Positions 22,265 through 29,575 of a stretch of DNA of 29,575 nucleotides are shown here, in pieces (positions within the stretch are counted from its first letter, which is position 1; every line of letters starts with the position of its first letter). Both the position numbers and the translations under genes were made by a program. The stretch covers positions 1-29,575 of the IMG/VR virus record IMGVR_UViG_3300027659_000152. One strand, 5' to 3'. Below the pieces are notes generated by a model, which was not told the origin of the DNA, did no database searches, and worked only from the letters and a program-made list of their open reading frames with translations. Source of the stretch: a virus.

Positions 22265-23695
22265 GTGGCCGAATTTGGCGTTGGATTCCGTTTCTTTGCC
22301 AAGACCGACGAGCTCGCCGCCGGTCTGCGACAGGCTGGCGAAGAGGGCAAGCAGCTCAAAAAGACCCTAGGCGACACGTTCGGCGAATCGAGCGTCTGGA
22401 AGAATCTGACCGCGGTCGGCATCGGCACGACGCTGATCCGCGGATTCATGCTGGCGACCGAGAACGCGCAAAAGCTCCGCGAGGAATCAGAGCGACTCGG
22501 CCGGCCGCTCGACTACGCCACCGCATCTGTAGCCAGGCTCGGCGATGCCTTCGACCAGCTTAAGCAGTTTGGCGCCGATTCCGCGACGTTCATCCTTTCG
22601 GGGTATACTCTGATCGGCGACGAGATCGGCAAAGTGATTAACCGAGTCCGCGGCATCACTGAGGCCCAGGAAGTATTCGCCGAGCGCGCCGCCAAGGCCG
22701 CCGAGGAGGCCGAGAAGCGCCTCGCCAAGGCTCGCGAGGCTAACGACCCGGAGAAGATCCGCGAGGCCGAGCGGCGCCTGGCTGACGCCCGCATTGAGGC
22801 CGCGATGAAAAACGCGGACGAAGTGGGCAAGGTCTTCCTGCTGATGCAGCGCGAGCTAGCGATCAAGGAAGAGATCGCCCGCGTGGGTGAACGCACGGTC
22901 AAGGGCATTGAGCTCCAGGGCCAGCTCGAGAAGACCCGGGCGGAGATCATCGCCGAGAATCGCAAAGATCAGGAGAAGCTAGCGAAGGAAGGCGAGGCCG
23001 CCGTTGAGGCCGAGTTCAAGGCGATCGACGAAACGCTGGCAGCTCGCGAGAAGCTGGCGAAACTGAAGTTCGACGCGCTGACGGCCGCCGAGCAGGAAGT
23101 GATTGTGGCCCGCGAGATGGCCCAGCTCGAGAAGGAATTCCGCCAGCTAAAGGTCGACGGCGTCGAGACTACCGACGTAGAGATTCAGCTGCTCGAGAAG
23201 GGCAACCAGCTTGCCAAGATCCGCGCCGAGATCGCGAAAGACACCGCCAACCAGAGCGAGCGCGCTGTGCAGGCCGAGGTGCAGAAAAACCGCGTTATGG
23301 CCTTTCGCGGCGGCGCCACCTTCAACGAGCAAAGCGACGAGACGCTGCGCGAGATCATCCGCCGCAACGAGCAGCAGGCATCCAGACTCCAGGCTGAGGG
23401 CATCGGGCAGCCGCAGCTTGTGGCTTCGCTCAACCTAGGCGAGGCATCTAGGCTCCGCTTCGAGGCGCAGAATGCGCAGCAGATTCTCGCCAGCCGCGAG
23501 GAGCTGCGCCGAAACGTGCAGATGATGGGCATCGAAGGCGCCCGCATGCAGTTCCGCGGCGATCCGATTGTGTTTGAATCAATGGTGCAGCGCTTCGTCG
23601 AAGACTCACGCACCACGCAAGACGTGCAGCGCGAAAACGGACGCCAGCTCCAGGACATCAACCAACGGCTGCTGAAAGCCGGATTCGGAAAGTAA
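22265..23695 (+). CDS. short tape measure protein
   Basis: 476 aa from GTG 22265. A long helical protein: N-terminal FGVGFRFFAKTDELAAGLRQ, a hydrophobic VGIGTTLIRGFML (about 51-63), then extended Ala/Glu/Lys/Arg coiled coil from 140 to 340 and a Gln-rich C-terminus. Location after the chaperone gene and coiled-coil content support a tape measure protein that sets tail length and may help DNA ejection. At the usual about 0.15 nm per residue it would give a tail near 70 nm, which is short for a siphovirus. No peptidase or lysozyme domain seen. Confidence 0.6.
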   Translation: MAEFGVGFRFFAKTDELAAGLRQAGEEGKQLKKTLGDTFGESSVWKNLTAVGIGTTLIRGFMLATENAQKLREESERLGRPLDYATASVARLGDAFDQLKQFGADSATFILSGYTLIGDEIGKVINRVRGITEAQEVFAERAAKAAEEAEKRLAKAREANDPEKIREAERRLADARIEAAMKNADEVGKVFLLMQRELAIKEEIARVGERTVKGIELQGQLEKTRAEIIAENRKDQEKLAKEGEAAVEAEFKAIDETLAAREKLAKLKFDALTAAEQEVIVAREMAQLEKEFRQLKVDGVETTDVEIQLLEKGNQLAKIRAEIAKDTANQSERAVQAEVQKNRVMAFRGGATFNEQSDETLREIIRRNEQQASRLQAEGIGQPQLVASLNLGEASRLRFEAQNAQQILASREELRRNVQMMGIEGARMQFRGDPIVFESMVQRFVEDSRTTQDVQRENGRQLQDINQRLLKAGFGK

Positions 23696-23701
23696 ACGCA
23701 C

Positions 23702-25591
23702 ATGGCCTACCAAGACGGCAACTTCACCAACGCGATCCAGGACGGTCCAGCGCGCATCTTTTACCCGTTCATCAATGGGCCGACCAAGGACACGACCACC
23801 AAGGGCACGGTGCGCAATTACGTCGTGGTGCCGTCGAGCTATACGCCCGCCGCAGCTCTCAGCACGGATCCGGCCGATAACACGCAGTATCTGATCGAGG
23901 AGACTGATCTGACCGTGGAAGGTGGCCTGGGTCGCTATGGTCGCACCTACTGCAAGGTGCCAGGACAGCAGATTGAGCCTGGGACGATTGCCCTATCTAA
24001 GCCAACGATCCCTGGCAACGACGCATTTCCGCGCAATTTCGGCAGCTACCTAATCGTTCAGCCAGACACGACGCTGGAAAAATACGACGCCTACCAGCGC
24101 ACGGCTGTTACCAGCGACAGCGGGGTGCCGGGCTTTTATCCGACCGGAGGCACGTACACGCTCGGATTCGACGGGAACACGTCGTCTGCACTAAATTACG
24201 CAGCGAATGCGGCCACGGTGCAGACCGCACTGAACGGATTTAGCACGGTTCAGAATCGCGGCAATGTGACAGTGAGCGGAAGCTACAATTCGTCGACAGG
24301 GTTTGATGTGACGTTCGCGAACATCTCGGCGGGGACGATGAATGTTTCTGCAATTAACGTTTCTACAGACTCCACCCGTCTAAGTTCAACAAGCACAAGC
24401 AATGGTGGATACGCGCAATCATTTATTGTTGAAGCATTTGTTGACGCATCATCAACACTCACTAATGCCAACCCATCAATAAACGTAACATCAATTACAG
24501 TTACTGGAAGCACATTTCCAGCGCCATCCAAATCAGGGTATTTTATTGTTGAAAGCACCAGGGTGATGTATGGAACAATTCAAGCAAGCCCAACCGGGGC
24601 GAGCATTACTGGCGGAACATTTACGCTATCTATTTTCGGTCAGACCACGAGTCCAATAAGTTTTTCAACTATCGATGGGACTCTGATTTCAAATATTGAA
24701 ACAGGTTTAAACAGCCTATCCGGTGTTTCAGATCGCGGAGGGTGCGATGTTTATGATTTCACTAGGCTGGAACCAAGCAAAGGATTTATTTTTCGTGCCA
24801 GCTTTTTAACTCCAAAGCTTTCTGGAACGTTTACTATCAGTGCGCTTTCCGAAACAACATCTGCACTGAGTTACAATGCATTAATATCCGATGTTCAAAC
24901 TGCGCTGAATAATCTATCTAATGTTCAGAGCAGGGGCAATGTGGTGGTTACGTCATCAAGCGGGGGCTCATCAATCCTAAACAATTTCGGTAATGTCGCA
25001 GCTTTCTCAGTTGGTTTCAGCAATAACACATTTGCGCAAAATGCTGTCCCCCTGACGCCATCGGGCAGCACGATCACGATTGCAAAGACCGACGGCACCA
25101 TCGGCCGCACCCAGCGCGTCACCTTTGCGTCGGCATCAGCCACCCGCACGCTTTACGCCGCCGGCCACGGGATTGACGCTGGGGAAACCATCTTCATCCG
25201 CAACTCTGGCAGCGTCTTCGCGAATATCGCATCAAGCAAAGTTACGGTGGTTGATGCTAACACGATCCAGCTTTCGGTGGCCGCCTCCGATACATGGGCA
25301 AGCGTCGCATCCATTACCGAGATGGGACCGCGCACGAAGACGAATTACGAGCCAGGCAGCGTCGTGATCCGGTCCAAGACCACAACCGATTTTTATCTGC
25401 CTGGGGTCACTGCGGGCATCACGACTGCGGACGACATTCCTATTCCGGTCGACGAAAGCGGCACGGCGGCTTTTCTCCAAGGCGTCTTTTCCGGCCAAGA
25501 CAACATCAACGTTCGCGTTGGCGAGCTCACGCCCTGGCGCGGGCCGATCTTGCTGGTGGATCGCACCAGCGTGGCATCTGCTGACGTATGA
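23702..25591 (+). CDS. large tail protein with three GGTFTL-type repeats
   Basis: 629 aa, first gene after the tape measure, where distal tail/tip genes lie. The N-terminal 148 residues look like a tail attachment part (MAYQDGNFTNAIQDGP). Three copies of a domain with the plan GGTFTL..G.TTS.....ALN.LS.VQ.RGNV.V follow: about 149-207, 304-370 and 374-440. I associate such repeats with adhesive or structural proteins of Planctomycetes/Verrucomicrobia and their phages. The C-terminal 170 residues are beta-rich. Base composition drops sharply inside the gene (about 24330-25050). Probably a tail tip or fibre component contacting the host. Confidence 0.6.
   Translation: MAYQDGNFTNAIQDGPARIFYPFINGPTKDTTTKGTVRNYVVVPSSYTPAAALSTDPADNTQYLIEETDLTVEGGLGRYGRTYCKVPGQQIEPGTIALSKPTIPGNDAFPRNFGSYLIVQPDTTLEKYDAYQRTAVTSDSGVPGFYPTGGTYTLGFDGNTSSALNYAANAATVQTALNGFSTVQNRGNVTVSGSYNSSTGFDVTFANISAGTMNVSAINVSTDSTRLSSTSTSNGGYAQSFIVEAFVDASSTLTNANPSINVTSITVTGSTFPAPSKSGYFIVESTRVMYGTIQASPTGASITGGTFTLSIFGQTTSPISFSTIDGTLISNIETGLNSLSGVSDRGGCDVYDFTRLEPSKGFIFRASFLTPKLSGTFTISALSETTSALSYNALISDVQTALNNLSNVQSRGNVVVTSSSGGSSILNNFGNVAAFSVGFSNNTFAQNAVPLTPSGSTITIAKTDGTIGRTQRVTFASASATRTLYAAGHGIDAGETIFIRNSGSVFANIASSKVTVVDANTIQLSVAASDTWASVASITEMGPRTKTNYEPGSVVIRSKTTTDFYLPGVTAGITTADDIPIPVDESGTAAFLQGVFSGQDNINVRVGELTPWRGPILLVDRTSVASADV
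24330..25050 (+). other. low-GC insert in the large tail protein gene
   Basis: Hand counts of single 60-nt rows give 22 of 60 (24421-24480) and 20 of 60 G+C (24661-24720), against 39 of 60 at 25501-25560 in the same gene. Codon choice also changes to A/T-ending codons. The frame stays open across. The segment carries repeat copies two and three, while copy one has normal composition. Boundaries are approximate. This looks like a segment acquired from another phage by recombination. Confidence 0.75.
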
Positions 25592-25881
25592 CGCCGATTC
25601 CAGAGCCAACGGATCCTTTGCTCGGCTGGGCAATGGACAATCCGACCGCGGTGCGAGAGGCGATCCGGCGCATCAATCTGCTGACTGGTAACGTTCAAGT
25701 GGTGATCACGAACACCGGAGGATCCCAGCTCACGTTCACGGATCGCAACGCCATCCTGACGATCAGCACCAAGGATATCGATCTAGGCACTGTATCCGGC
25801 AGCAAGGGAAGCAATGCGGCGCTCTCAAGTCTGATGACCGCATTTAAACGGATCTTCACCATCACGGATTCTACGTCTTGA
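25588..25881 (+). CDS. small tail-region hypothetical protein
   Basis: 97 aa, ATGA overlap with the large tail gene. N-terminal half has PIPEPTDPLLGWAMDNPTAV and helical REAIRRINLLTG; the rest is beta-rich Thr/Ser (VQVVITNTGG, RNAILTISTKDIDLG). Not recognised. Probably a minor tail protein, or a linker between the large tail protein and the fibre. Confidence 0.55.
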   Translation: MTPIPEPTDPLLGWAMDNPTAVREAIRRINLLTGNVQVVITNTGGSQLTFTDRNAILTISTKDIDLGTVSGSKGSNAALSSLMTAFKRIFTITDSTS

Positions 25882-25899
25882 CGAAACACTCTCTCTCAA

Positions 25900-28857
25900 A
25901 TGGCCCGCAACGACGTTTTCCTGAACATTAACGCACTTTCGCCTGCTGATGCGGTCGTTACCGGCCAGCAGGACATGACCGCGGCCACTGTGCCCGAGCT
26001 GGTGCTCGGCGATACGCCGACGTTCAATTTCTATTTCACCGATAACACCAACGTCTGGCCGAGCTGGGCTGGAAACGCGTCTTACACTCTGACCTGGGCG
26101 CTATCCGATGCCGTGGCCGGCGATTTCACGCCGGCGGCTACGACCGCCGACGCCACGCCGATTACCGGCGGCTGGAGTGTCGTCCTCCCGCTTAATGCTT
26201 ACGACCTGGTGGGCCTGCTGAACACGAAGCGCGTCGGCCAACCCTACCCGGTGCAGAATCTCTGGCAGCAGCTGCGCGTGGCCGATCCCAGCGGGAACGA
26301 GGTTACCAGGGCGATGTTTTGGACGCCGGTCCGCTACCGGGCTATCAGCGACACTCAGAACACGGAAAGCGCCAGTCCGACGGGCGGCCGCTTCGTCACG
26401 GTGGACACGGTAAACGCGCTACAGAGCCCGAATGCCACCAGCTTTTACGCCGCCAACCCGGTGCCGACATCGGCGCTTGGCACTGCTGCCAACGGCGAAC
26501 TGCTGATCGGCAATGGCACCGGCTTCGTCAAATCGACACTGACCGCAGGCACGGGCATTACCGTCACCAACGCCGCAGGAGCGATCACGATCGACGCCAC
26601 GACCGCTCAGGAAGTGCTGACGGCCACGGTAACGAATGCCGAATCGGTCGCGATCACTAAGGGCCAGGTGGTGTATATTTTCGGCGCCACCGGAAACAGG
26701 CCGTCGGTTAAGCTGGCCTTCAACACGACCGACGCGACGAGCGCCAAGACCTTTGGCGTAGTCTCCGACACATCAATTTCAGCCGGCGGCACCGGCACCG
26801 TCACCTGCGTCGGCGTGATTACTGGTCTGAACCTGGCAGCGTACAACGACGGCGACACCGTTTATCTAGGAGCGACGCCAGGCAGCGTCACCAACGTAAA
26901 GCCCTACGCTCCCAATCATCTCGTTTACGTAGGCATCATCGAGCGGGCGAACATGGGCAACGGCGAGCTGTACGTTCGGATCCAAAACGGCTACGAGCTC
27001 GACGAGATCCACGACGTGCAGATCAACGCGCCGCGGCAAAGCGGTCAGACGCTGATTTATGATAACACGTTAAGCCTGTGGAAAAACGCCAGAATCACCG
27101 CCGGCACCAATATCGGCGTTACGAATGGCGACAGCTCCATCACGATCGGCTTCAGCGGAACGCTGCCGGTCGCCAACGGCGGCACTGGCGTCACGACCTC
27201 GACCGGATCTGGATCGGTGGTGCTCTCGACGAGCCCGACGCTAACTACGCCGATTCTGGGCACGCCGCAGAGCGGCACGCTCTCGAGCTGCACCGGGCTT
27301 CCGATCTCGAGCGGTGTAAGCGGGCTGGGCACTAACGTCGCTACCGCTCTCGGCACGAACGTCGGATCCGCTGGCGCTTTCGTCGTAAATGGTGGAGCAC
27401 TCGGCACGCCTTCATCCGGAACGTTGTCCAGCTGCTCAGGACTGCCAATTTCAACCGGCGTCTCTGGTCTCGGTACTAACGTCGCGACGTTCCTTGCAAC
27501 GCCGAGCAGCGCCAATCTTGCGGCCGCAGTTACTGACGAAACCGGCACCGGCGCACTCGTCTTCGCAAACACGCCCACGCTGGTCACGCCAAACATCGGC
27601 GCGGCGACCGGCACGAGCGTCAATTTATCGGGCGCAGGAACGTTTGGCGGCAACCTCACCGTCAGCGGGACGGGCGTAAATACGTTCAACGTAGGAGCAG
27701 GAACCTCTGTCATCAGCCTCAATAGCACGGCAGCAAGTCCAACATGGCTGGCGTTCACTTCTGGAGCTACAACGCTAGCTTCCATAGCGCGTACCGGAAA
27801 CGATTTTATCATTTCTGGAGGAAATTCTGGTGCGTCATTAAAGCTTACTTATGGAGCTACGCAAACCGCCACCATAACGGGCAACCTCACCGTCAGCGGG
27901 ACGGGGAACAGCAGCGTGGCGGGCAACCTCGGCATCGGGACCACTGCGCCTAGTTACATCTTGGACGTACAGAGCGCCGCTCCCTCATTCCGCGTCAAGA
28001 ATACGACTGCCGCCGGCGGCGCAACACGAGACAGCACGATTTTACTTGAGGCTCAAAACGACTTTAGCGGACAGACGCAGGCGTACATCAAGGGCATCTT
28101 GGCCGGAAATTCAGGTCTGTCCACGCTCACGTTCGGCACAGCCGGAGCGGCTGGAGACACTACTGCTACCGAGCGCATGCGCATCACCAGCGGCGGCAAC
28201 CTCCTCATCGGCGGTGTCATCGACTCCGGCAACGGCAATCTGCAGCTCAAGAGTACAAGCGGCACCGCGGCGGGCGGGATTGGGTTTGGGACGGATACGA
28301 GCTTGTATCGCTACACCGCTGGACGCCTTGGATTGGCCCATATTGGAGGCGGCACGCCTACTCTGTATCTGCTGGAGGGAACCACGGAAACGGCGCGGCT
28401 CTGGACTGCGAACGGCCCTTGCTATCTCGACACGCTTACGGCCCAGCCGATTTATTTCCGTCCCAACGGCACCACCGCCCTGACGCTCGACAGCAGCCAG
28501 AACGCGACGTTTGCGGGGAATGTGACGGCTTCAAAAGCAGGAGCAGCATTTTATTCCATTGAGAGCACGGTTAATGGCGCGCTTTCCGAGGTCATTATTA
28601 AGGGCAAGAACAGTTTAGGAACAGCGCGTGAAGCTCGCCTTGGACTAAACAAATATGCCGACGATGTATTTTCGATTTACGACGGCACAACCGAGCGATT
28701 CCGGCTTAATCTGACAAACGGAGCCGCCACCTTCTCGGGCGCAATCGCCATCGGCAACACGGTAAACACCGTCAGCCCGACCAGTCCGAATCGCACGATC
28801 ACTATGGTTATCGGCGGAGTCACTTACTACCTGCACGCCAAGACCACGAACGACTAA
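25900..28857 (+). CDS. tail fibre protein with repeat modules
   Basis: 985 aa. An N-terminal region of about 150 residues (VPELVLGDTPTFNFYFTDN; WPSWAGNASYTLTWAL) should attach to the tail. The middle is Gly/Ala/Thr/Ser-rich with LLIGNGTGF, LPVANGGTGVTTSTGSG, and two LGTP-x-SGTLSSC-x-GLPIS repeats at 453 and 501 with a 48-residue period, then GNLTVSGTG twice and GNLGIGTTAPSYILDVQS. These are common in trimeric phage fibres. The C-terminal part ends ITMVIGGVTYYLHAKTTND. I see no peptidase S74 autochaperone. It presumably binds the host receptor. The 18-nt leader is CT-rich with no Shine-Dalgarno sequence. Confidence 0.75.
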   Translation: MARNDVFLNINALSPADAVVTGQQDMTAATVPELVLGDTPTFNFYFTDNTNVWPSWAGNASYTLTWALSDAVAGDFTPAATTADATPITGGWSVVLPLNAYDLVGLLNTKRVGQPYPVQNLWQQLRVADPSGNEVTRAMFWTPVRYRAISDTQNTESASPTGGRFVTVDTVNALQSPNATSFYAANPVPTSALGTAANGELLIGNGTGFVKSTLTAGTGITVTNAAGAITIDATTAQEVLTATVTNAESVAITKGQVVYIFGATGNRPSVKLAFNTTDATSAKTFGVVSDTSISAGGTGTVTCVGVITGLNLAAYNDGDTVYLGATPGSVTNVKPYAPNHLVYVGIIERANMGNGELYVRIQNGYELDEIHDVQINAPRQSGQTLIYDNTLSLWKNARITAGTNIGVTNGDSSITIGFSGTLPVANGGTGVTTSTGSGSVVLSTSPTLTTPILGTPQSGTLSSCTGLPISSGVSGLGTNVATALGTNVGSAGAFVVNGGALGTPSSGTLSSCSGLPISTGVSGLGTNVATFLATPSSANLAAAVTDETGTGALVFANTPTLVTPNIGAATGTSVNLSGAGTFGGNLTVSGTGVNTFNVGAGTSVISLNSTAASPTWLAFTSGATTLASIARTGNDFIISGGNSGASLKLTYGATQTATITGNLTVSGTGNSSVAGNLGIGTTAPSYILDVQSAAPSFRVKNTTAAGGATRDSTILLEAQNDFSGQTQAYIKGILAGNSGLSTLTFGTAGAAGDTTATERMRITSGGNLLIGGVIDSGNGNLQLKSTSGTAAGGIGFGTDTSLYRYTAGRLGLAHIGGGTPTLYLLEGTTETARLWTANGPCYLDTLTAQPIYFRPNGTTALTLDSSQNATFAGNVTASKAGAAFYSIESTVNGALSEVIIKGKNSLGTAREARLGLNKYADDVFSIYDGTTERFRLNLTNGAATFSGAIAIGNTVNTVSPTSPNRTITMVIGGVTYYLHAKTTND
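27256..27543 (+). repeat. tandem 144-nt repeat in the fibre gene
   Basis: Two neighbouring 48-codon units, starting at 27256 and 27400, encode near-identical segments (LGTPQSGTLSSC and LGTPSSGTLSSC continuing through GVSGLGTNVAT). Silent sites differ clearly, so the protein pattern is kept by selection rather than by recent duplication. Such repeats usually form triple-beta shaft segments and can vary fibre length. Confidence 0.75.
27649..27905 (+). repeat. 26-nt direct repeats flanking a fibre segment
   Basis: An identical 26-nt sequence occurs at 27649-27674 and 27880-27905 (offset 231 nt, in frame), encoding GNLTVSGTG. The roughly 205 nt between them look lower in GC and less repetitive than the surrounding fibre sequence. 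Identity at silent sites contrasts with the diverged 144-nt repeats and suggests a recent duplication or a recombination cassette. Confidence 0.7.
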
Positions 28858-28866
28858 TCTTCACCC

Positions 28867-29232
28867 ATGCAAACCAACATCTCTCCCGTCGCCGTCTATC
28901 CGGCCACCGCTAACACGCTCCTGATCCGTAGCATCTCCCTCGGGCCTCCGCCCGCGTATTACTACGAGTTGCAGGAGGTCACGGTGGTTCCCGGCACAAT
29001 CGCCGTTCCGGGCAGGGCGGAGCAGCTCGACCCGACGACGGGCGAAGTGATTATGCCTGCCACGCCGGAGATTCCCGCGACGCCCGACACGACCACGGTG
29101 GTGGTGCTGAAAAACGGCAACGTGAACATGACCATCGACCAATGGGACAACTGGGCGGCTGGTCCCGAGAGCGAGGACGATGACTATCAGCTCGATTGCA
29201 TTGCCTTGAATCTTGGGCTAACTCGCGCTTAA
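28867..29232 (+). CDS. hypothetical protein after the tail fibre
   Basis: 121 aa. Pro/Val/Thr-rich with PPPAYYYELQEVTVVPGTIA, an acidic proline-rich PATPEIPATPDTTTVVVLKN, and a C-terminal DQWDNWAAGPESEDDDYQLD. No signal peptide and no membrane segment. I do not recognise it; it may be a fibre accessory protein or a fibre chaperone, given its place. The leader of 9 nt has no G. Confidence 0.6.
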   Translation: MQTNISPVAVYPATANTLLIRSISLGPPPAYYYELQEVTVVPGTIAVPGRAEQLDPTTGEVIMPATPEIPATPDTTTVVVLKNGNVNMTIDQWDNWAAGPESEDDDYQLDCIALNLGLTRA

Positions 29233-29241
29233 CCTTTGCAC

Positions 29242-29394
29242 ATGGACACGATAACTCCCCAACAGGGTCTCGAGGTAATTGCCCAGGCGCTGCAGCAGTT
29301 CCGGGGCACCAGAGCCGATCATGATCTGCTCGAGCGCGCTTTCCGCGCCGTGCAGGAAGCCATCAAACCAAGTGAGACCAAACCTGCCCAGTGA
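29242..29394 (+). CDS. small hypothetical protein (50 aa)
   Basis: 50 aa: MDTITPQQGLEVIAQALQQF, then RADHDLLERAFRAVQEAI and a short tail ending KPAQ. Two amphipathic helices; no membrane segment. The start has a GCAC leader. It precedes two membrane-protein frames, so it may belong to the lysis region. Its 3' end overlaps the next small frame in another frame. Confidence 0.5.
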   Translation: MDTITPQQGLEVIAQALQQFRGTRADHDLLERAFRAVQEAIKPSETKPAQ

Positions 29395-29467
29395 CGAGGA
29401 TCTGATGATGCTTGCCGGCGTCTGTGTCGGCATCGCGATCGCCGCTTTAGTGGCGTTTTTTTGGTGA
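29372..29467 (+). CDS. tiny single-span membrane peptide, possible lysis component
   Basis: 31 aa from GTG 29372; ATG 29405 would give a 20-residue peptide. Sequence: a short acidic head (SDEDL) and a transmembrane helix MMLAGVCVGIAIAALVAFFW. The next gene starts 1 nt after its stop. Very short, so its reality rests on the tight packing and the clear membrane helix. Holin-like or antiholin-like role is speculative. Confidence 0.4.
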   Translation: MRPNLPSDEDLMMLAGVCVGIAIAALVAFFW

Positions 29468-29468
29468 C

Positions 29469-29575
29469 ATGCTCGACCTGCTGACCAACGCGCTCGGCGG
29501 TGGAGCACTCGGCGTGCTGCTCCGCATCGGCAACGGATTCTTCGAGACCTGGCGCGCAGACAAGGAATCCAAGCT
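29469..29575 (+). CDS. partial membrane protein, putative lysis-region protein
   Basis: Starts at ATG 29469 and runs off the window edge; 35 residues visible: MLDLLTNALGGGALGVLLRI, then GNGFFETWRADKESK. The glycine-rich amphipathic or membrane helix followed by a charged segment reminds me of small phage proteins near holins, which often open with MLDLLT. It cannot be classified further without the remainder. Confidence 0.5.
   Translation, partial: MLDLLTNALGGGALGVLLRIGNGFFETWRADKESK

Noticed and set aside
27057-27812. Antisense frame (251 codons) over the tail fibre repeats
   Set aside because: Repetitive sense sequence leaves the reverse frame open; Val/Pro-rich nonsense product.

Overview
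The window is a dense run of phage genes, all on the + strand, from a tailed phage or prophage with a long non-contractile tail (siphovirus type). Base composition looks GC-rich by eye (I did not count the whole window). The head genes are lambda-like: GpA-type terminase, lambda-family portal, protease-scaffold fusion, FII-like connector. No integrase, repressor, tRNA or bacterial housekeeping gene is visible, so lifestyle and host cannot be fixed. A host in or near the Verrucomicrobiota is my guess. It rests on leaders that lack Shine-Dalgarno sequences at unlinked starts and on tail-protein repeats of a kind I associate with that group, and it is not proven.

Layout. 216-1905: small early genes, including an exported lysozyme-like protein and two uncharacterised phage families. 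1926-2079: an unusual noncoding array of NGGCN pentamers in two blocks. 2108-6647: recombination and regulation, with an ExoX-C-like protein, a RecT-like annealing protein, a RecE-like PD-(D/E)XK exonuclease, a run of very small overlapping genes (several HTH or coiled-coil) and a RusA resolvase. 6659-8683: a large primase-polymerase/helicase. 8665-8790: at its 3' end, nine copies of GTCTCA/TGAGAC around a GC-capped palindrome, a good candidate replication origin or control site.

9002-11929: two small genes, then small and large terminase subunits. 11936-14517: three genes that are not normal morphogenesis genes (radical SAM enzyme, class I SAM methyltransferase, glycosyltransferase-like protein) sit between terminase and portal. 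14536-19923: connector-like protein, portal with an extra C-terminal domain, protease-scaffold with an internal start, major capsid protein, then a second glycosyltransferase directly after the capsid gene, then head-closure protein. 19920-28857: neck and tail genes, tail tube, presumed chaperone, a short tape measure, and two large repeat-bearing tail/fibre proteins with mosaic signs. 28867-29575: small genes including two membrane proteins, probably the start of the lysis region, cut by the window edge.

The most interesting idea is that the four sugar/SAM enzymes form a phage-encoded glycan-building and glycan-methylating system acting on the capsid or another virion or host surface target. 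This is inference from gene content and position. Other points of interest are the pentamer array, the iteron/palindrome locus, the two styles of translation start, and the swapped segments in the tail genes.
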